DNA of 64,000 bases from Bog-756 sp963727955 (GTDB lineage: Bacteria; Actinomycetota; Acidimicrobiia; Acidimicrobiales; RAAP-2). The stretch covers positions 215,511-279,510 of the forward strand of contig CAVSII010000008.1 of the NCBI GenBank assembly GCA_963727955.1. The letters are read 5' to 3'. Below are positions 36,341 through 44,717 of this stretch, piece after piece. The first letter of the stretch is position 1, and each line of letters opens with the position of its first letter. Below the pieces are notes generated by a model. It saw nothing but the letters and a program-made list of their open reading frames with translations, ran no database searches and was not told where the DNA came from. Made by a program: the position numbers and the translations under genes.

Positions 36341-36569
36341 GGAGCCCTCCTGGTTCTGCGAGATGTTGTGTGAAGACTCACATTCTCCCAGGGCAGGAGG
36401 GCTTTTACGCGGACGCGGATACCGTCAGATCAGGGGCGGGACGTAGGGTCGAGCACTGGCGCGGTGGCGATGATCCCAGTGGTGCCGGGGGTTTCTCAGA
36501 TCCACGAGATGATGCTCGTAGACCACCGGCCACACCGCCAGGTCGCTCCGTTTCCAGCACCCGCCCGTC

Positions 36570-36602
36570 GAACCGTGCATGCCGTTCTCTGGCACACGGC
36601 TC
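36570..36602 (-). ncRNA. Group II intron domain V
   Basis: On the minus strand GAGCCGTG...CACGGTTC forms the lower 8-bp helix (one G-T pair), then TGCC/GGCA the upper helix with a two-base TG bulge on the 3' side and loop AGAGAAC. Size (33 bases), AGC start and bulge position are those of domain V, the catalytic hairpin. The stop codon of the reverse transcriptase overlaps its first bases, the normal placement for an ORF in domain IV. Confidence 0.85.
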
Positions 36603-37959
36603 ACCGACGCCGTTCACCGCCGGTATTCGGTCTCCCCCGCCAGTCCCGAAAGGGCCTGGGAGCGACGACAGTTCCCGACAAGTCGATAAGGCCCATGCGG
36701 TTCGGTGACTGAAAGAGCATCACTGACATGCCGAATCCTCGGGATCGGTGATGACGCTTGGCCACCTGGAGCGCCAGGCGTTCCAGCGCATGTTCCTGCA
36801 CCTTGTTGAAGTGACGAGCCGAGTTTCCGTAGCGGAAATAGTTGGCCCAGCCACGGAGGACCCGATTGAGGTCCTCCACGATCACTTCGATCGGTACCCA
36901 CATGCGACGCCGGACCGTGAGTTCACGCACTCGGCTACGCACACGTTGCATCGCTTTGTCCGACGGCCAGCGGGCGAGGAACATCACCTGTCGAGCGTGT
37001 TGCGATTGAGCCCGCACCCAGCGGTGATGGAAACCGAGGAAATCGAATCCCTCGCCACCCTCCTCCAGGTGCACGATCCGGGTCTTGGATGCCTTGGGCT
37101 CCAGACCGAGATCAGCGAGTAGGTCGGTGAGTAGCCCGAGGGCATACTCCGCCTGCTGGCGGGTCGCACACATCACCACCAGATCGTCGGCGTAACGCAC
37201 CAGTTGTCCCATACCCTGCGTCTTCCACGCCCGGTCGAGCCGGTTCAGGTAGACGTTGCAGAGCAACGGAGAAACCACCCCGCCTTGGGGCGTGCCGGTA
37301 TCGGCACGGTGCACCACGTCGTCGTCCATCACCCCGACGGCCAACATGGCCCGCAGGAGTTTCAGGACCTGGCGATCGCAGATGCGTTCTTCAACCGTCT
37401 GCATCAACCGGTCGTGGGGAATCGCCTCAAAGCAGGAGGCAATGTCCGTCTCGACCACCCACCGGCGTCCCCGCCAAGCCTCGTCAATGAGGACCTGGAG
37501 GGCATCGTGAGCCGAGCGCTTGGGTCGGAACCCATAGCTGAAGGGCTGGAAGTCAGCTTCGAAGATTGGCTCAATCACCGTCTTCACCGCTGCTTGCACG
37601 ATGCGGTCACGGATTGCCGGGATCGACAACGGCCGCCGTTCGACCGAACCGGGTTTGGGTATCCATACCCGGCGGGCCGGCAGTGGCCGATAGCGATGAT
37701 CCCGAAGCTCCGCAGCCAATTCATCGAGGAGTCGGGTGATCCCGTATTCCTCGATGTCGTCGATGGTCCTGCGGTCGATGCCAGGGGCGCCGTAGTTTTG
37801 GCGCACCTGGAACCATGCACGCTCCAAGACGTCCCTGCGATGGACCTTGTCATAGAGCGCATGGAACCGTCGTCCGGGGTCGGCCTTGGCCGTCCGGTAG
37901 AGCGTTCGTTGCAGATTTTGGACTTTGTTCGAATTCGGCGGGACTAGCCACGAAGGCAC
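36601..37959 (-). CDS. ltrA: Group II intron-encoded reverse transcriptase/maturase
   Basis: 452 residues. Reverse transcriptase blocks in order: GAPGIDRRTID, RRVWIPKPGSVERRPLSIP, IFEADFQPFSYGFRPKRSAHDAL, VVETDIASCFEAIPHDRL, TGTPQGGVVSPLLCNVYL, LVRYADDLVVM (catalytic YADD) and KASKTRIVHLEEGGEGFDFLGF. The maturase domain follows (DLNRVLRGWANYFRYGN). The protein ends at RPNTGGERR with no HNH endonuclease domain, so mobility would be endonuclease-independent. GTG start at 37959. No internal stop or frameshift, so splicing and retrotransposition may be intact. Confidence 0.95.
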   Translation of the reverse strand: MPSWLVPPNSNKVQNLQRTLYRTAKADPGRRFHALYDKVHRRDVLERAWFQVRQNYGAPGIDRRTIDDIEEYGITRLLDELAAELRDHRYRPLPARRVWIPKPGSVERRPLSIPAIRDRIVQAAVKTVIEPIFEADFQPFSYGFRPKRSAHDALQVLIDEAWRGRRWVVETDIASCFEAIPHDRLMQTVEERICDRQVLKLLRAMLAVGVMDDDVVHRADTGTPQGGVVSPLLCNVYLNRLDRAWKTQGMGQLVRYADDLVVMCATRQQAEYALGLLTDLLADLGLEPKASKTRIVHLEEGGEGFDFLGFHHRWVRAQSQHARQVMFLARWPSDKAMQRVRSRVRELTVRRRMWVPIEVIVEDLNRVLRGWANYFRYGNSARHFNKVQEHALERLALQVAKRHHRSRGFGMSVMLFQSPNRMGLIDLSGTVVAPRPFRDWRGRPNTGGERRR

Positions 37960-38539
37960 TCACCAGCCCTTTCCTGTTTCGATACGCACCGACGAAGTAG
38001 CGGCCCTTCCCTCACCGGCGGTTGTGTTGTCCGCTCGGCTCGATCGGTACTACGACCGCCTCCGACGCCCACCCGGCTCGATGCCCACTTCCCGGCGTAA
38101 CGGTTATAGGGCTCGGCGCTCCGGTGGCACCTGCTCGCAGGCCACCGGGCCGGGGAGGGCCTCTCCAGTTCCCGTAGTCACCTTCTGTACGTTCCACGCC
38201 CCATACGCCGAGGAGTTCTTGACGGCTGCACCTCCAGGGTCTTCACCGCTTCCATGGCCTTCACCCCGAATTCCCGGGCTCGGCTCTCCCTGTCCCCCGC
38301 CCGAAGGCGGGGCCTCTAACGACGCGGCAGGCTTCGCTTTATGCTGCGGACCGCACATTTGCTTCCCCCAAAGGGGCTTTCGACGCTGGGCTTCGACCCG
38401 GCCCGTTTCCAGACCGAGCCGCCAGCCTGCTACCGGGCCTCCTGGCAACTACCCGGACCGGACTTGCACCGGCAGGCGACGACGAGCTTGTCGTTGTCAG
38501 ATCTGCTCTATCGCATCACCTCCAACTGACTGGACGCAC

Positions 38540-38551
38540 GAATTTTCGAGG
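38540..38551. repeat. Right terminal inverted repeat of IS1380 copy A, cut by the intron
   Basis: GAATTTTCGAGG is 12 of the 13 bases of the terminal repeat; the thirteenth (G on the minus strand) now lies beyond the intron at 36442. CTAA at 38552-38555 completes the target duplication. Confidence 0.85.
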
Positions 38552-38555
38552 CTAA

Positions 38556-39200
38556 ACATGGCAATTACCGAGAACTCTCACGTCTTCCCTTACCATCTCG
38601 GCAAATTCCACCTAACCCCCGAGCACCGGAGCGGTCAAGCGGTTCTGGCGAAAACTACACACGGCCGCCGTGAACAGGACGTCAGGTAAGGACCCCGCCA
38701 CCGAAACTGGGTCACTGCCCCGTCGGGACACGTGTGGACGCCATTGACCACCAACGCAACCACCCTTGACCACCTCTTGTGGGAGGGTCTGACCCATCAA
38801 TGGACGTAACCTGGTCATTGAGGGTGGAAACGGCGACCATCTTCCACAGAACCGACGGCTCGCTCGCTGCCCGCATCCCCGATGCGACCCTGGTCACGAT
38901 TCACACCAGCCACAACGCACGCACCAGCCGGCCGGAGGGTTCGCATCCATTCCGAACCCCGTTGCCGCCTCTGACCATCGGATACACCTGTGATCGTGAT
39001 CGTCTTTCCCTACGGATGCCCGGATGGGATGGCACGTATGATCGTGCCTTGCCCGGCCGAAGGCGGAGCAATCTCCGATTGCACGTATAACGCCAGTAGC
39101 GGGTCACACGTCGATCCGGTGATCGATCGGCATGCGTTTACCGTCGTCGGACCCTGTGGCCCAACGGCCCAATTCAGCTGTTCTGCGGCGGTGACACTGG
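38556..39200. other. Intergenic region right of IS1380 copy A
   Basis: 645 bases without a convincing gene. It contains GGCACG-TATGAT-CGTGCC near 39031-39048 (6-bp arms), possibly a regulatory element of the downstream cyclase gene. Nothing else recognised. Confidence 0.5.
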
Positions 39201-40325
39201 GTGGTGGCTCTGGAGCCCCATGTCGTGTGTACTTGTTCAGTGGAACCGGAGGACCTCACGGCTATCGGCCTTTATGATCCTCACGACACCAATGCCGAAC
39301 TTCGGTTGGAACTTCTTCGTTACGTGACAGCTCTCGGCGCAACACCGGACGAGTTGGTGACCTTCAGGGACACCCTTCCAGCGCTGGCAGGAGTCCTTTC
39401 TATCCGGGGCGGCCCTGCTCTCACCCTTGAAGAGGCAGCCGCACGGTCGGGCCTTACTACTCTCGAAGTAAGGGGCTTAGTGCAAGCCGCCGGCATCCCT
39501 GACCCCGAACCTGATGTACCGGTGTTCACCGAGGGGTTCGTGGAATTCATATCGAAGATGGATGAATTCGCCGATGTTTTTGGCGAGGACGGCAGCATTC
39601 AGTTGTTGCGAGTGTTCGGGTTGGCGATGTCGCGTGTCGCTGACGCGGTGATCTCCTCATTCTTGGTCAATGTCGCACCCGTCGCTCAACGAGAAGACCC
39701 CGTCGGCCTCGGTGTCGCTCGTGCCAATGTGGAGGCCGCCTCTTTGCTTCGGATCTTCGGACCGGCGCTGGACGCGCTCTTTCGTCAGCACCTGCTCATT
39801 GCACGGCGGTTGACGACCTCCGATGCCGATCTCGTAGGCATTGAGCACCGATCGCTTGTCGTTGGCTTCGTTGACCTGGTGGGCTCGACAGAGCTCGGCG
39901 AGAGCCTCGATCTCACCGAACTCGGAATGGCATTGAGCGAGTTCGAGCGAACGTCCACTGAGACCATCACTGAGGGTGGCGGCCGAGTCGTCAAGCTCAT
40001 CGGCGACGAGATCATGTACACCGCTCCCGATGCCTTCACAGCTTCTTCCATCGCGCTCGATCTAGTCGATGCCTTTGACGGTCACATCACGATCCCGCAA
40101 GTGCGGATAGGGCTTGCCAGCGGAGAGGTCTTGCTTCGAGATGGCGACGTCTTTGGACCGATAGTCAACCTGGCCAGTCGCGCCAGCAAGGTTGGCCAGC
40201 CGGGGGAAGTCGTGACCACCTCAAAGGTGGCTACTGGTGCAGGGTTACCTCATGTTTCCTTAGGAGCACACCACCTGAATGGTATCGCCGGTCAGGTTGA
40301 ACTCCATCGGCTCCTCCGAAGTTGA
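39201..40325 (+). CDS. Class III adenylate cyclase with Rv1264-like regulatory domain
   Basis: Up to 374 residues; GTG at 39201 or GTG at 39240 (before EPEDLTAIGLYD). The N-terminal half matches the adenylate-cyclase regulatory domain (Ad_Cy_reg): LTLEEAAARSGLTTLEVRGLVQAAG, then LLRVFGLAMSRVADAVISSFL. The C-terminal catalytic domain has VGFVDLVGSTELGE (metal aspartate), GGRVVKLIGDEIMY (adenine-selecting lysine and second metal aspartate), RIGLASGEVLLRDGDVFG and VNLASRASK (transition-state asparagine and arginine). All residues for ATP cyclisation are present. In mycobacterial Rv1264 the N-terminal domain inhibits the catalytic domain in a pH-dependent way; here that is inference. Lies between the two IS1380 copies. 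Confidence 0.9.
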   Translation: MVALEPHVVCTCSVEPEDLTAIGLYDPHDTNAELRLELLRYVTALGATPDELVTFRDTLPALAGVLSIRGGPALTLEEAAARSGLTTLEVRGLVQAAGIPDPEPDVPVFTEGFVEFISKMDEFADVFGEDGSIQLLRVFGLAMSRVADAVISSFLVNVAPVAQREDPVGLGVARANVEAASLLRIFGPALDALFRQHLLIARRLTTSDADLVGIEHRSLVVGFVDLVGSTELGESLDLTELGMALSEFERTSTETITEGGGRVVKLIGDEIMYTAPDAFTASSIALDLVDAFDGHITIPQVRIGLASGEVLLRDGDVFGPIVNLASRASKVGQPGEVVTTSKVATGAGLPHVSLGAHHLNGIAGQVELHRLLRS

Positions 40326-40564
40326 CCCATTCGGGAGACAACGATGGAGACCCGCCACTGATCCGCTTTTCACCGACACCTCCAGCACCTTTGACGAAGG
40401 AGCATCATGGGGCACTGATTGCTGGCCTGAATCGTCGACACCAAGGCACTGAGGTCTGGAGAGCACAGCTCCCGATCTGCAAACCGACGATCCGCGCCTG
40501 GGTCTGAGGCACGACTTCGCGATCGCCGGTTCATCAGGGGATTGCTTGTAATGTTCATCGCCAT

Positions 40565-41308
40565 ATGGCTCGGCTCACTCCGCCTCCCTTAGCTCCTCTG
40601 GCATCATTGCGTTGGGCAGTCGTCGAGTCGTGGGTATCAACTCTGAGGCCCCGCCGCGTACTCGAAATCGGCTGCGGGCTCGGGGGATTCGGTTCCAGGC
40701 TGGCATCAATGAGCGAGTATGTGGGAGTAGAGGCAGATCCGATCTCGGCTGCCGCCGCGGAGACCGCCGTCGGTGACCAGGGACGAGTTATCTGCGGGTC
40801 TCTCGACGAACTCCTCGATGGATTGGGAACCTTCGATCTCGTCCTCGCTTTTGAGGTACTTGAGCACCAAGAGGACGATCGCCATTGCTTGTCGGGGTGG
40901 GTCAAAGCAGTGTCTGAGGGAGGTCACCTCATGCTCTCGGTTCCTGCAGATCCGTCTCGCTTTGGAGCGTGGGATGAGCAGGTCGGCCACTTCCGCCGTT
41001 ACAGCGCTGATGGGCTCCGCCACCTCATGAATGATGTGGGACTTTCGGACATTCACTGCCAGCATTACGGGTGGCCACTGGGGTATCTGACGGAGCCAAT
41101 CCGTAACCAGATAGCGGCCCGCCGTCAGAATCGGAACTCCACACCTTCGATGAATGAAAGGACCTCGTCGAGCGGTCGTCAGTTCCAGCCCCAGGGCGCC
41201 AGGTTGGGTGCAGCTATCAACCTGGCAACCGCACCATTCGTCTACTCCCAGAAGCTCCGGCCCGGAACCGGTACGGGTTTGGTGGCAATCGGTTGCCTGC
41301 GCAGCTGA
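40565..41308 (+). CDS. Class I SAM-dependent methyltransferase
   Basis: 247 residues. SAM-binding motif I is RVLEIGCGLGGFGSRLA, followed by VGVEADP (acidic end of strand 2), GTFDLVLAFEVLEHQEDD (motif II, as in methyltransferase-11 proteins) and the downstream GGHLMLSVPADP. Substrate unknown. ATG start without an obvious ribosome binding site. About 240 bases after the cyclase gene, in which I see no further feature. The final 50 residues (basic, Gln/Asn/Ser-rich) are not conserved in the family. Confidence 0.88.
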   Translation: MARLTPPPLAPLASLRWAVVESWVSTLRPRRVLEIGCGLGGFGSRLASMSEYVGVEADPISAAAAETAVGDQGRVICGSLDELLDGLGTFDLVLAFEVLEHQEDDRHCLSGWVKAVSEGGHLMLSVPADPSRFGAWDEQVGHFRRYSADGLRHLMNDVGLSDIHCQHYGWPLGYLTEPIRNQIAARRQNRNSTPSMNERTSSSGRQFQPQGARLGAAINLATAPFVYSQKLRPGTGTGLVAIGCLRS

Positions 41309-41697
41309 GGGCTTCCCGGAGGGAGCCCGAAGGTTCCATCTCGTACCGGTTTTCGGCGGGAGTCAGAGGTAGCCGACCGGAAGGGGATTCGGCGCTGTAG
41401 GGGCTCGCATATGGCACATCGAACGTTCGAGACCGGACCGATCGACGCCCCCCGGCTGTCGATCGTGGGCGGTCAGCGGACGGCCAGCAGCCGCCGCCAC
41501 TCAACCCAAAGCGGATCCTGAACCAATGTCGTGTGACGCCCTGCATGCCTCAGCGTTCGCGAGCATGTCACAACGGCGTTGCCATAGGCGCCAGGTCCCA
41601 ATGGACGGTGGTCAGCGGTGGGTCGTTGTGCTGACCGGCATGAGCCGAGGCCCAGGAGACAGTTGCGCCGCAGAACCGGCCCAACAACGATTGGCCC
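41309..41697. other. Intergenic region without recognised feature
   Basis: 389 bases between methyltransferase and acetyltransferase genes. Open frames on both strands lack family signatures. No tRNA, long hairpin or repeat seen. Confidence 0.45.
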
Positions 41698-42336
41698 ATG
41701 GACGAAAGCAGTCTGGGATACCACGGGTCTCATACCGGCCTGCGAAAGGCCAAACCGAGCGACGTCTCCCGACTTTCAGATGTCCTCGCACAGGCAATGA
41801 ACGAAGACCCTGTGATCAGTTGGCTCATCCCCCGCTCCGAGACTCGCCAGAGGGTGCTGCCGCAGTTCTTCGCACTGCTGATCCGCCACCTTTACCTCCC
41901 CTCCGACGAGGTATACACGACCGACGACCTTGCCGCTGCCGCGTTGTGGCTTCCTCCGGGCAATGCCGCTCCTCCCACCTCCGACACCTTGCGGCTCGCA
42001 TTCCACGCCGTCTTGTTGCTTCCGCTCGTTGGACGGGCTCTAATGCGCGCACCTCACATGCTACGACTGCTGGACTCGAACCACCCAAAAGAGCCCCACT
42101 ACTACCTCGCCCTGCTTGGAACTGAACCAGCCCGCCAAGGTCGGGGGATCGGCTCGGCAATGCTTTCATCCCAGCTCGAGCGCTGTGACGGCGCTGGTGT
42201 TTCTGCCTATCTTGAGTCCTCCAATCCTCGGAACATCGCGTTCTACGCCCGCCACGGTTTCGAAGTCACGAAGGAGCTCGCACTAGCCCCCTCTGGCCCT
42301 TCAATGTGGCTCATGTGGAGAGACCCGAAACCCTGA
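41698..42336 (+). CDS. GNAT-family N-acetyltransferase
   Basis: 212 residues. The N-terminal LRKAKPSDVSRLSDVLAQAMNEDPVISWLIP is typical for a GNAT subgroup found in actinobacteria and fungi, with a long insert containing LPPG and a hydrophobic stretch before the cofactor motif. Motif A: YYLALLGTEPARQGRGIGSAML (Q-G-R-G-I-G-S). Motif B: SSNPRNIAFYARHGFEVT. ATG start at 41698. Last gene before IS1380 copy B. Confidence 0.88.
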   Translation: MDESSLGYHGSHTGLRKAKPSDVSRLSDVLAQAMNEDPVISWLIPRSETRQRVLPQFFALLIRHLYLPSDEVYTTDDLAAAALWLPPGNAAPPTSDTLRLAFHAVLLLPLVGRALMRAPHMLRLLDSNHPKEPHYYLALLGTEPARQGRGIGSAMLSSQLERCDGAGVSAYLESSNPRNIAFYARHGFEVTKELALAPSGPSMWLMWRDPKP

Positions 42337-42492
42337 GGACAAGCGACACGTCCGCCCTTTTCAACACACTGTCCCCGAGATCGGAGTTGCATTATTCCCT
42401 CGCACCCAGTGATAGATGACAGCCCTCCAGAAACGAGTTACGGTCCGATCTGACGGATTTATGGACTACCACGTTTGACCCCCGAGCCATTG

Positions 42493-42496
42493 TTAG
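42493..42496. repeat. Left target-site duplication (TTAG) of IS1380 copy B
   Basis: TTAG here is repeated at 44160-44163, directly outside the terminal repeats of copy B. Confidence 0.85.
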
Positions 42497-44159
42497 CCTC
42501 GATCATTCGCCCGACCCCTGGCTGACGATGCAGTAGTAGTCGAGCCGGTGGACATGACCGACCCCGTGGTTCGAACCGCATCGTGGACGTGAAGCACCGT
42601 GGTGTTGTTATTCGGCTTCGGATGTCACGCCCTGCAGGTCTGCTTTCGGGTCGGGCGTAGTGACCCACCCGGTCACGGGATGGCTGCTCGCAGTCGGGCG
42701 AAGGCCTCGCAGAGGTCGGTGGCCCATGGCCAGGTCTCGTCGAGCCGCAGAGTGAGCCCTCGTGACCTGTGTGCAATGAATGCGGCTACGTGGAGGACCC
42801 GGTAGCGCATGGTCTTCGGCTCGGCCTTGGCCAGTGCGCCCTCGAAGCAGACCATCTGGCTCCAGGCCAGGAGTGCCCCGGCGATGAGGGAGGTGGCCAC
42901 CCACGCCTCGTTGCGGACGAAGGAATCGAAGGGCAGGTTGGCCAGACCGCAGTCCTTCCAGTTCCTGATCCGGTCCTCGACCCGGGCATGTCCCCGGTGA
43001 CGGAGCTCGAGGGTGGCGATGTCTCCTCCCTCAGTGTTGGTGATGAAGCAGGTGTGGCGGAAGCCCTCTGCCGTGTCGAAGAGGGTGAGCTGGGCTCCGG
43101 GGTGGGGACGCTCCCGCCGCATGAACAGCCGAGCGGCTTCCGGCCAAGCGGCAAGCGGGATCAAGTCGGTCAGTTCGGTGACCCAGGCACCGTGGCGGAC
43201 CGAACCGTCGGTCTCTCGGGCCTGGACCCAGTCCTCTTCTTGGACGAGGACCTGTGCGTCACGAACTCCCTGGTCGATGGGGAATCCGATGGAGAAGTCG
43301 CAGTTGGCCGAAACGATGGCGTCCACGAATCCGTGGGTGGCCCCGGCCGAGTCGGCCCGCACCAAGATGGGGTGTTCGACCAGGGCCGGGTGGTCGTCAC
43401 CGAAGTGGCCGGTCTGGTACTCCTCGGGCAGTCCCGACAGCGCAGCGTGGAAGAGGGTCATGTGGTCGTCGGCGTCGTTGGCCCCCGAGTTCCCCGGACG
43501 CAGCATGGCGGCCAGTGGTTCGCCCGTCGTGTCGCACCACACTCCCAACGGGAAGAACCCGAAGCCCTTCTTGTAGGTCGGGGTGGCGTCCTGCTTCTCC
43601 GAGTAGGAGTTGACCAGGGTGGCGTCGAAGTCCAGCACCAACGAGTCCCCCGGAGGAGCTGCCGCCCACACCGTGGCCCGGGCGGCGGCGATGGCCTCGG
43701 GGATGGCCCGCAGTTCGAAGGCCGTCGTGGCCTCGACGGCCCGCCAGGCCGTGGCGATGGAGGCCACCGGACCGAACAGCTCGGCCTGTTCACGGAGTGA
43801 CGCCATGTCGGCCAGGCAGTCGGCACCATCGGCGATAGCCACGGCCAAGTGGGTGAGGACGACACCGGGATCGTGGGTGTGCCAGTTGATCCCGCACGCC
43901 GACATGGCGAGCGACATCGACTCGGTCAGTCCGCTGCGGTCGGCCAGTTCGGACAGCAGTGCGGCGCCGGCGTGGGACACCAGGTTCTTCCCGTCGGTGG
44001 TCACCCTCAACGACTGGGTGGCGCGACTATCGTGCACCTTCAAGGAGCCCTCCTTGTTCTGGTCAATGTGTTGTGTAGAGACTCACATTGTCCCAGGACA
44101 GGAGGGCTTTTACGCGGACGCGGACACCGTCGAATCAGGGGCGATACGAATTTTCGAGG
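42497..44159 (-). mobile_element. IS1380-family insertion sequence, copy B (complete)
   Basis: 1663 bases. Terminal repeats: CCTCGATCATTCG at 42497-42509 and, inverted, CCTCGAAAATTCG at 44159-44147 (11 of 13 bases match). Both sides carry TTAG. One transposase gene fills most of it. Provides the empty-site reference for the intron in copy A. The right-hand duplication supplies the stop codon of the neighbouring marR gene. Confidence 0.93.
42673..44043 (-). CDS. IS1380-family DDE transposase (copy B)
   Basis: 456 residues, same length as copy A and the same landmarks: VLDFDATLVNSYSEKQDATPTYKKGFGFFPL, HPILVRADSAGATHGF, RHRGHARVEDRIRNWKDCGLANLPF. No frameshift or internal stop. Differences from copy A are scattered (for example ESMSLAMSACG for EAMSAAMAGCG; MTLFHAALSGLPEEYQTG for IWLLHQSLSSLPEEYQAG), so the two elements diverged before or independently of arriving here. 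Confidence 0.95.
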   Translation of the reverse strand: MKVHDSRATQSLRVTTDGKNLVSHAGAALLSELADRSGLTESMSLAMSACGINWHTHDPGVVLTHLAVAIADGADCLADMASLREQAELFGPVASIATAWRAVEATTAFELRAIPEAIAAARATVWAAAPPGDSLVLDFDATLVNSYSEKQDATPTYKKGFGFFPLGVWCDTTGEPLAAMLRPGNSGANDADDHMTLFHAALSGLPEEYQTGHFGDDHPALVEHPILVRADSAGATHGFVDAIVSANCDFSIGFPIDQGVRDAQVLVQEEDWVQARETDGSVRHGAWVTELTDLIPLAAWPEAARLFMRRERPHPGAQLTLFDTAEGFRHTCFITNTEGGDIATLELRHRGHARVEDRIRNWKDCGLANLPFDSFVRNEAWVATSLIAGALLAWSQMVCFEGALAKAEPKTMRYRVLHVAAFIAHRSRGLTLRLDETWPWATDLCEAFARLRAAIP

Positions 44160-44633
44160 TTAGGGGACGGCCACTGAACCCGCAAGCTGCTCGGACAGCA
44201 GCTCGAGCGAGCTGTGCAGCTGTGCGAAGCGCCGTGGTCCGAGGATCTCTTCGATACGCAGCTGGGCCGCCCCCGCCTCGGCGTAGATTGTCTGCTCGAT
44301 CCGCCGTCCCTTGGAAGTAAGTCGGATCACGCGAGCCCTTCCGTCGGCGGAATCCGGCACACGCAATAGGTAGCCGTGTTCTTCCAGGTGCCCGAGCAGG
44401 TCGTTGACCGACTGTTTCGTGATCCCCGCTCGGTCTGCAAGCTGGCTTGGGCGCACTCCCTCGAGGCCCGGATAGCGCCAGAGCCCGATGTGCGCGGCGC
44501 TTAGATCGTCGAATCCTGCCGCAACGACGCCCGCATACATCTGATCACGGACCCACTGCCAAACGACGCGGAGCATGGCACCTACATACGGGCTTCGCCC
44601 GCCGTCGGGGTGGTCGAAGGAATCGTTTGACAC
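44160..44633 (-). CDS. MarR-family transcriptional regulator
   Basis: 157 residues. Winged helix-turn-helix: GVRPSQLADRAGITKQSVNDLLGHLEEHGYLLRVPDSADGRARVIRLTSKGR, with the wing D-x-R-x-R-x-x-x-L-T. GTG start at 44633, two bases from a palindromic operator. The stop codon TAA (44162-44160) lies inside the TTAG duplicated by IS1380 copy B, so the element inserted exactly at the end of the gene; the original C-terminus could have been the same or slightly longer. Divergent from the cupin gene, which it probably represses along with itself. Confidence 0.9.
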   Translation of the reverse strand: MSNDSFDHPDGGRSPYVGAMLRVVWQWVRDQMYAGVVAAGFDDLSAAHIGLWRYPGLEGVRPSQLADRAGITKQSVNDLLGHLEEHGYLLRVPDSADGRARVIRLTSKGRRIEQTIYAEAGAAQLRIEEILGPRRFAQLHSSLELLSEQLAGSVAVP

Positions 44634-44655
44634 AATCGTAAGGTTACCATACGAT
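44627..44655 (+). promoter_or_regulatory. Promoter of the cupin gene overlapped by a MarR operator
   Basis: TTGACA at 44627-44632 and TACGAT at 44650-44655 are 17 bases apart. Between and including the -10 box lies a 21-bp near-perfect palindrome (44635-44655; ATCGTA ... TACGAT outer arms, GGTTACC centre, three mismatched positions of 21). A further ATCGT occurs at 44659-44663. Binding there would exclude RNA polymerase. Placement between divergent marR and cupin genes is the classical autoregulated arrangement. Confidence 0.7.
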
Positions 44656-44717
44656 ATAATCGTCAGGATACCTGACTACCTGACCTCTGGATAGCTTCCA
44701 ACTAGGAGGTGGCCGAA

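Larger units (their letters stand above)
36443..38539 (-). mobile_element. Group II intron inserted in the right terminal repeat of IS1380 copy A
   Basis: Boundaries come from comparison with the empty site in copy B: 5' exon ...CTCGAAAATTC, then intron start GTGCGTCCAG (minus strand, first base 38539), and intron end ...GACCCTAC before 3' exon GTCCCGCCCC (empty site GTATCGCCCC). GTGCG at the 5' end and AY at the 3' end are group II rules. Domain V is recognisable at 36570-36602 and the reverse transcriptase is at 36601-37959, leaving about 580 bases for domains I-III. The 127 bases from domain V to the 3' end are longer than usual for domain VI alone. Length 2097. Confidence 0.9.
34796..38551 (-). 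mobile_element. IS1380-family insertion sequence, copy A, interrupted by a group II intron
   Basis: Left terminal repeat CCTCGATCATTCG at 34796-34808; right terminal repeat, read inwards on the minus strand, CCTCGAAAATTC at 38551-38540. Both are flanked by CTAA. The transposase gene is at 34970-36340. Compared with copy B (42497-44159) the sequence is collinear up to 36442 and resumes at 38540, so 36443-38539 is an insertion. Without it the element is 1659 bases, matching copy B (1663). The copies have clearly diverged, so they are not recent duplicates of one another. CTAA and TTAG (copy B) fit a common YTAR target. Confidence 0.92.

Noticed and set aside
34796..44159. Composite transposon formed by the two IS1380 copies
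   Set aside because: Each copy has its own matching 4-bp duplication (CTAA/CTAA and TTAG/TTAG), and the outermost flanks (CTAA left, TTAG right) do not match. Two independent insertions explain this better.
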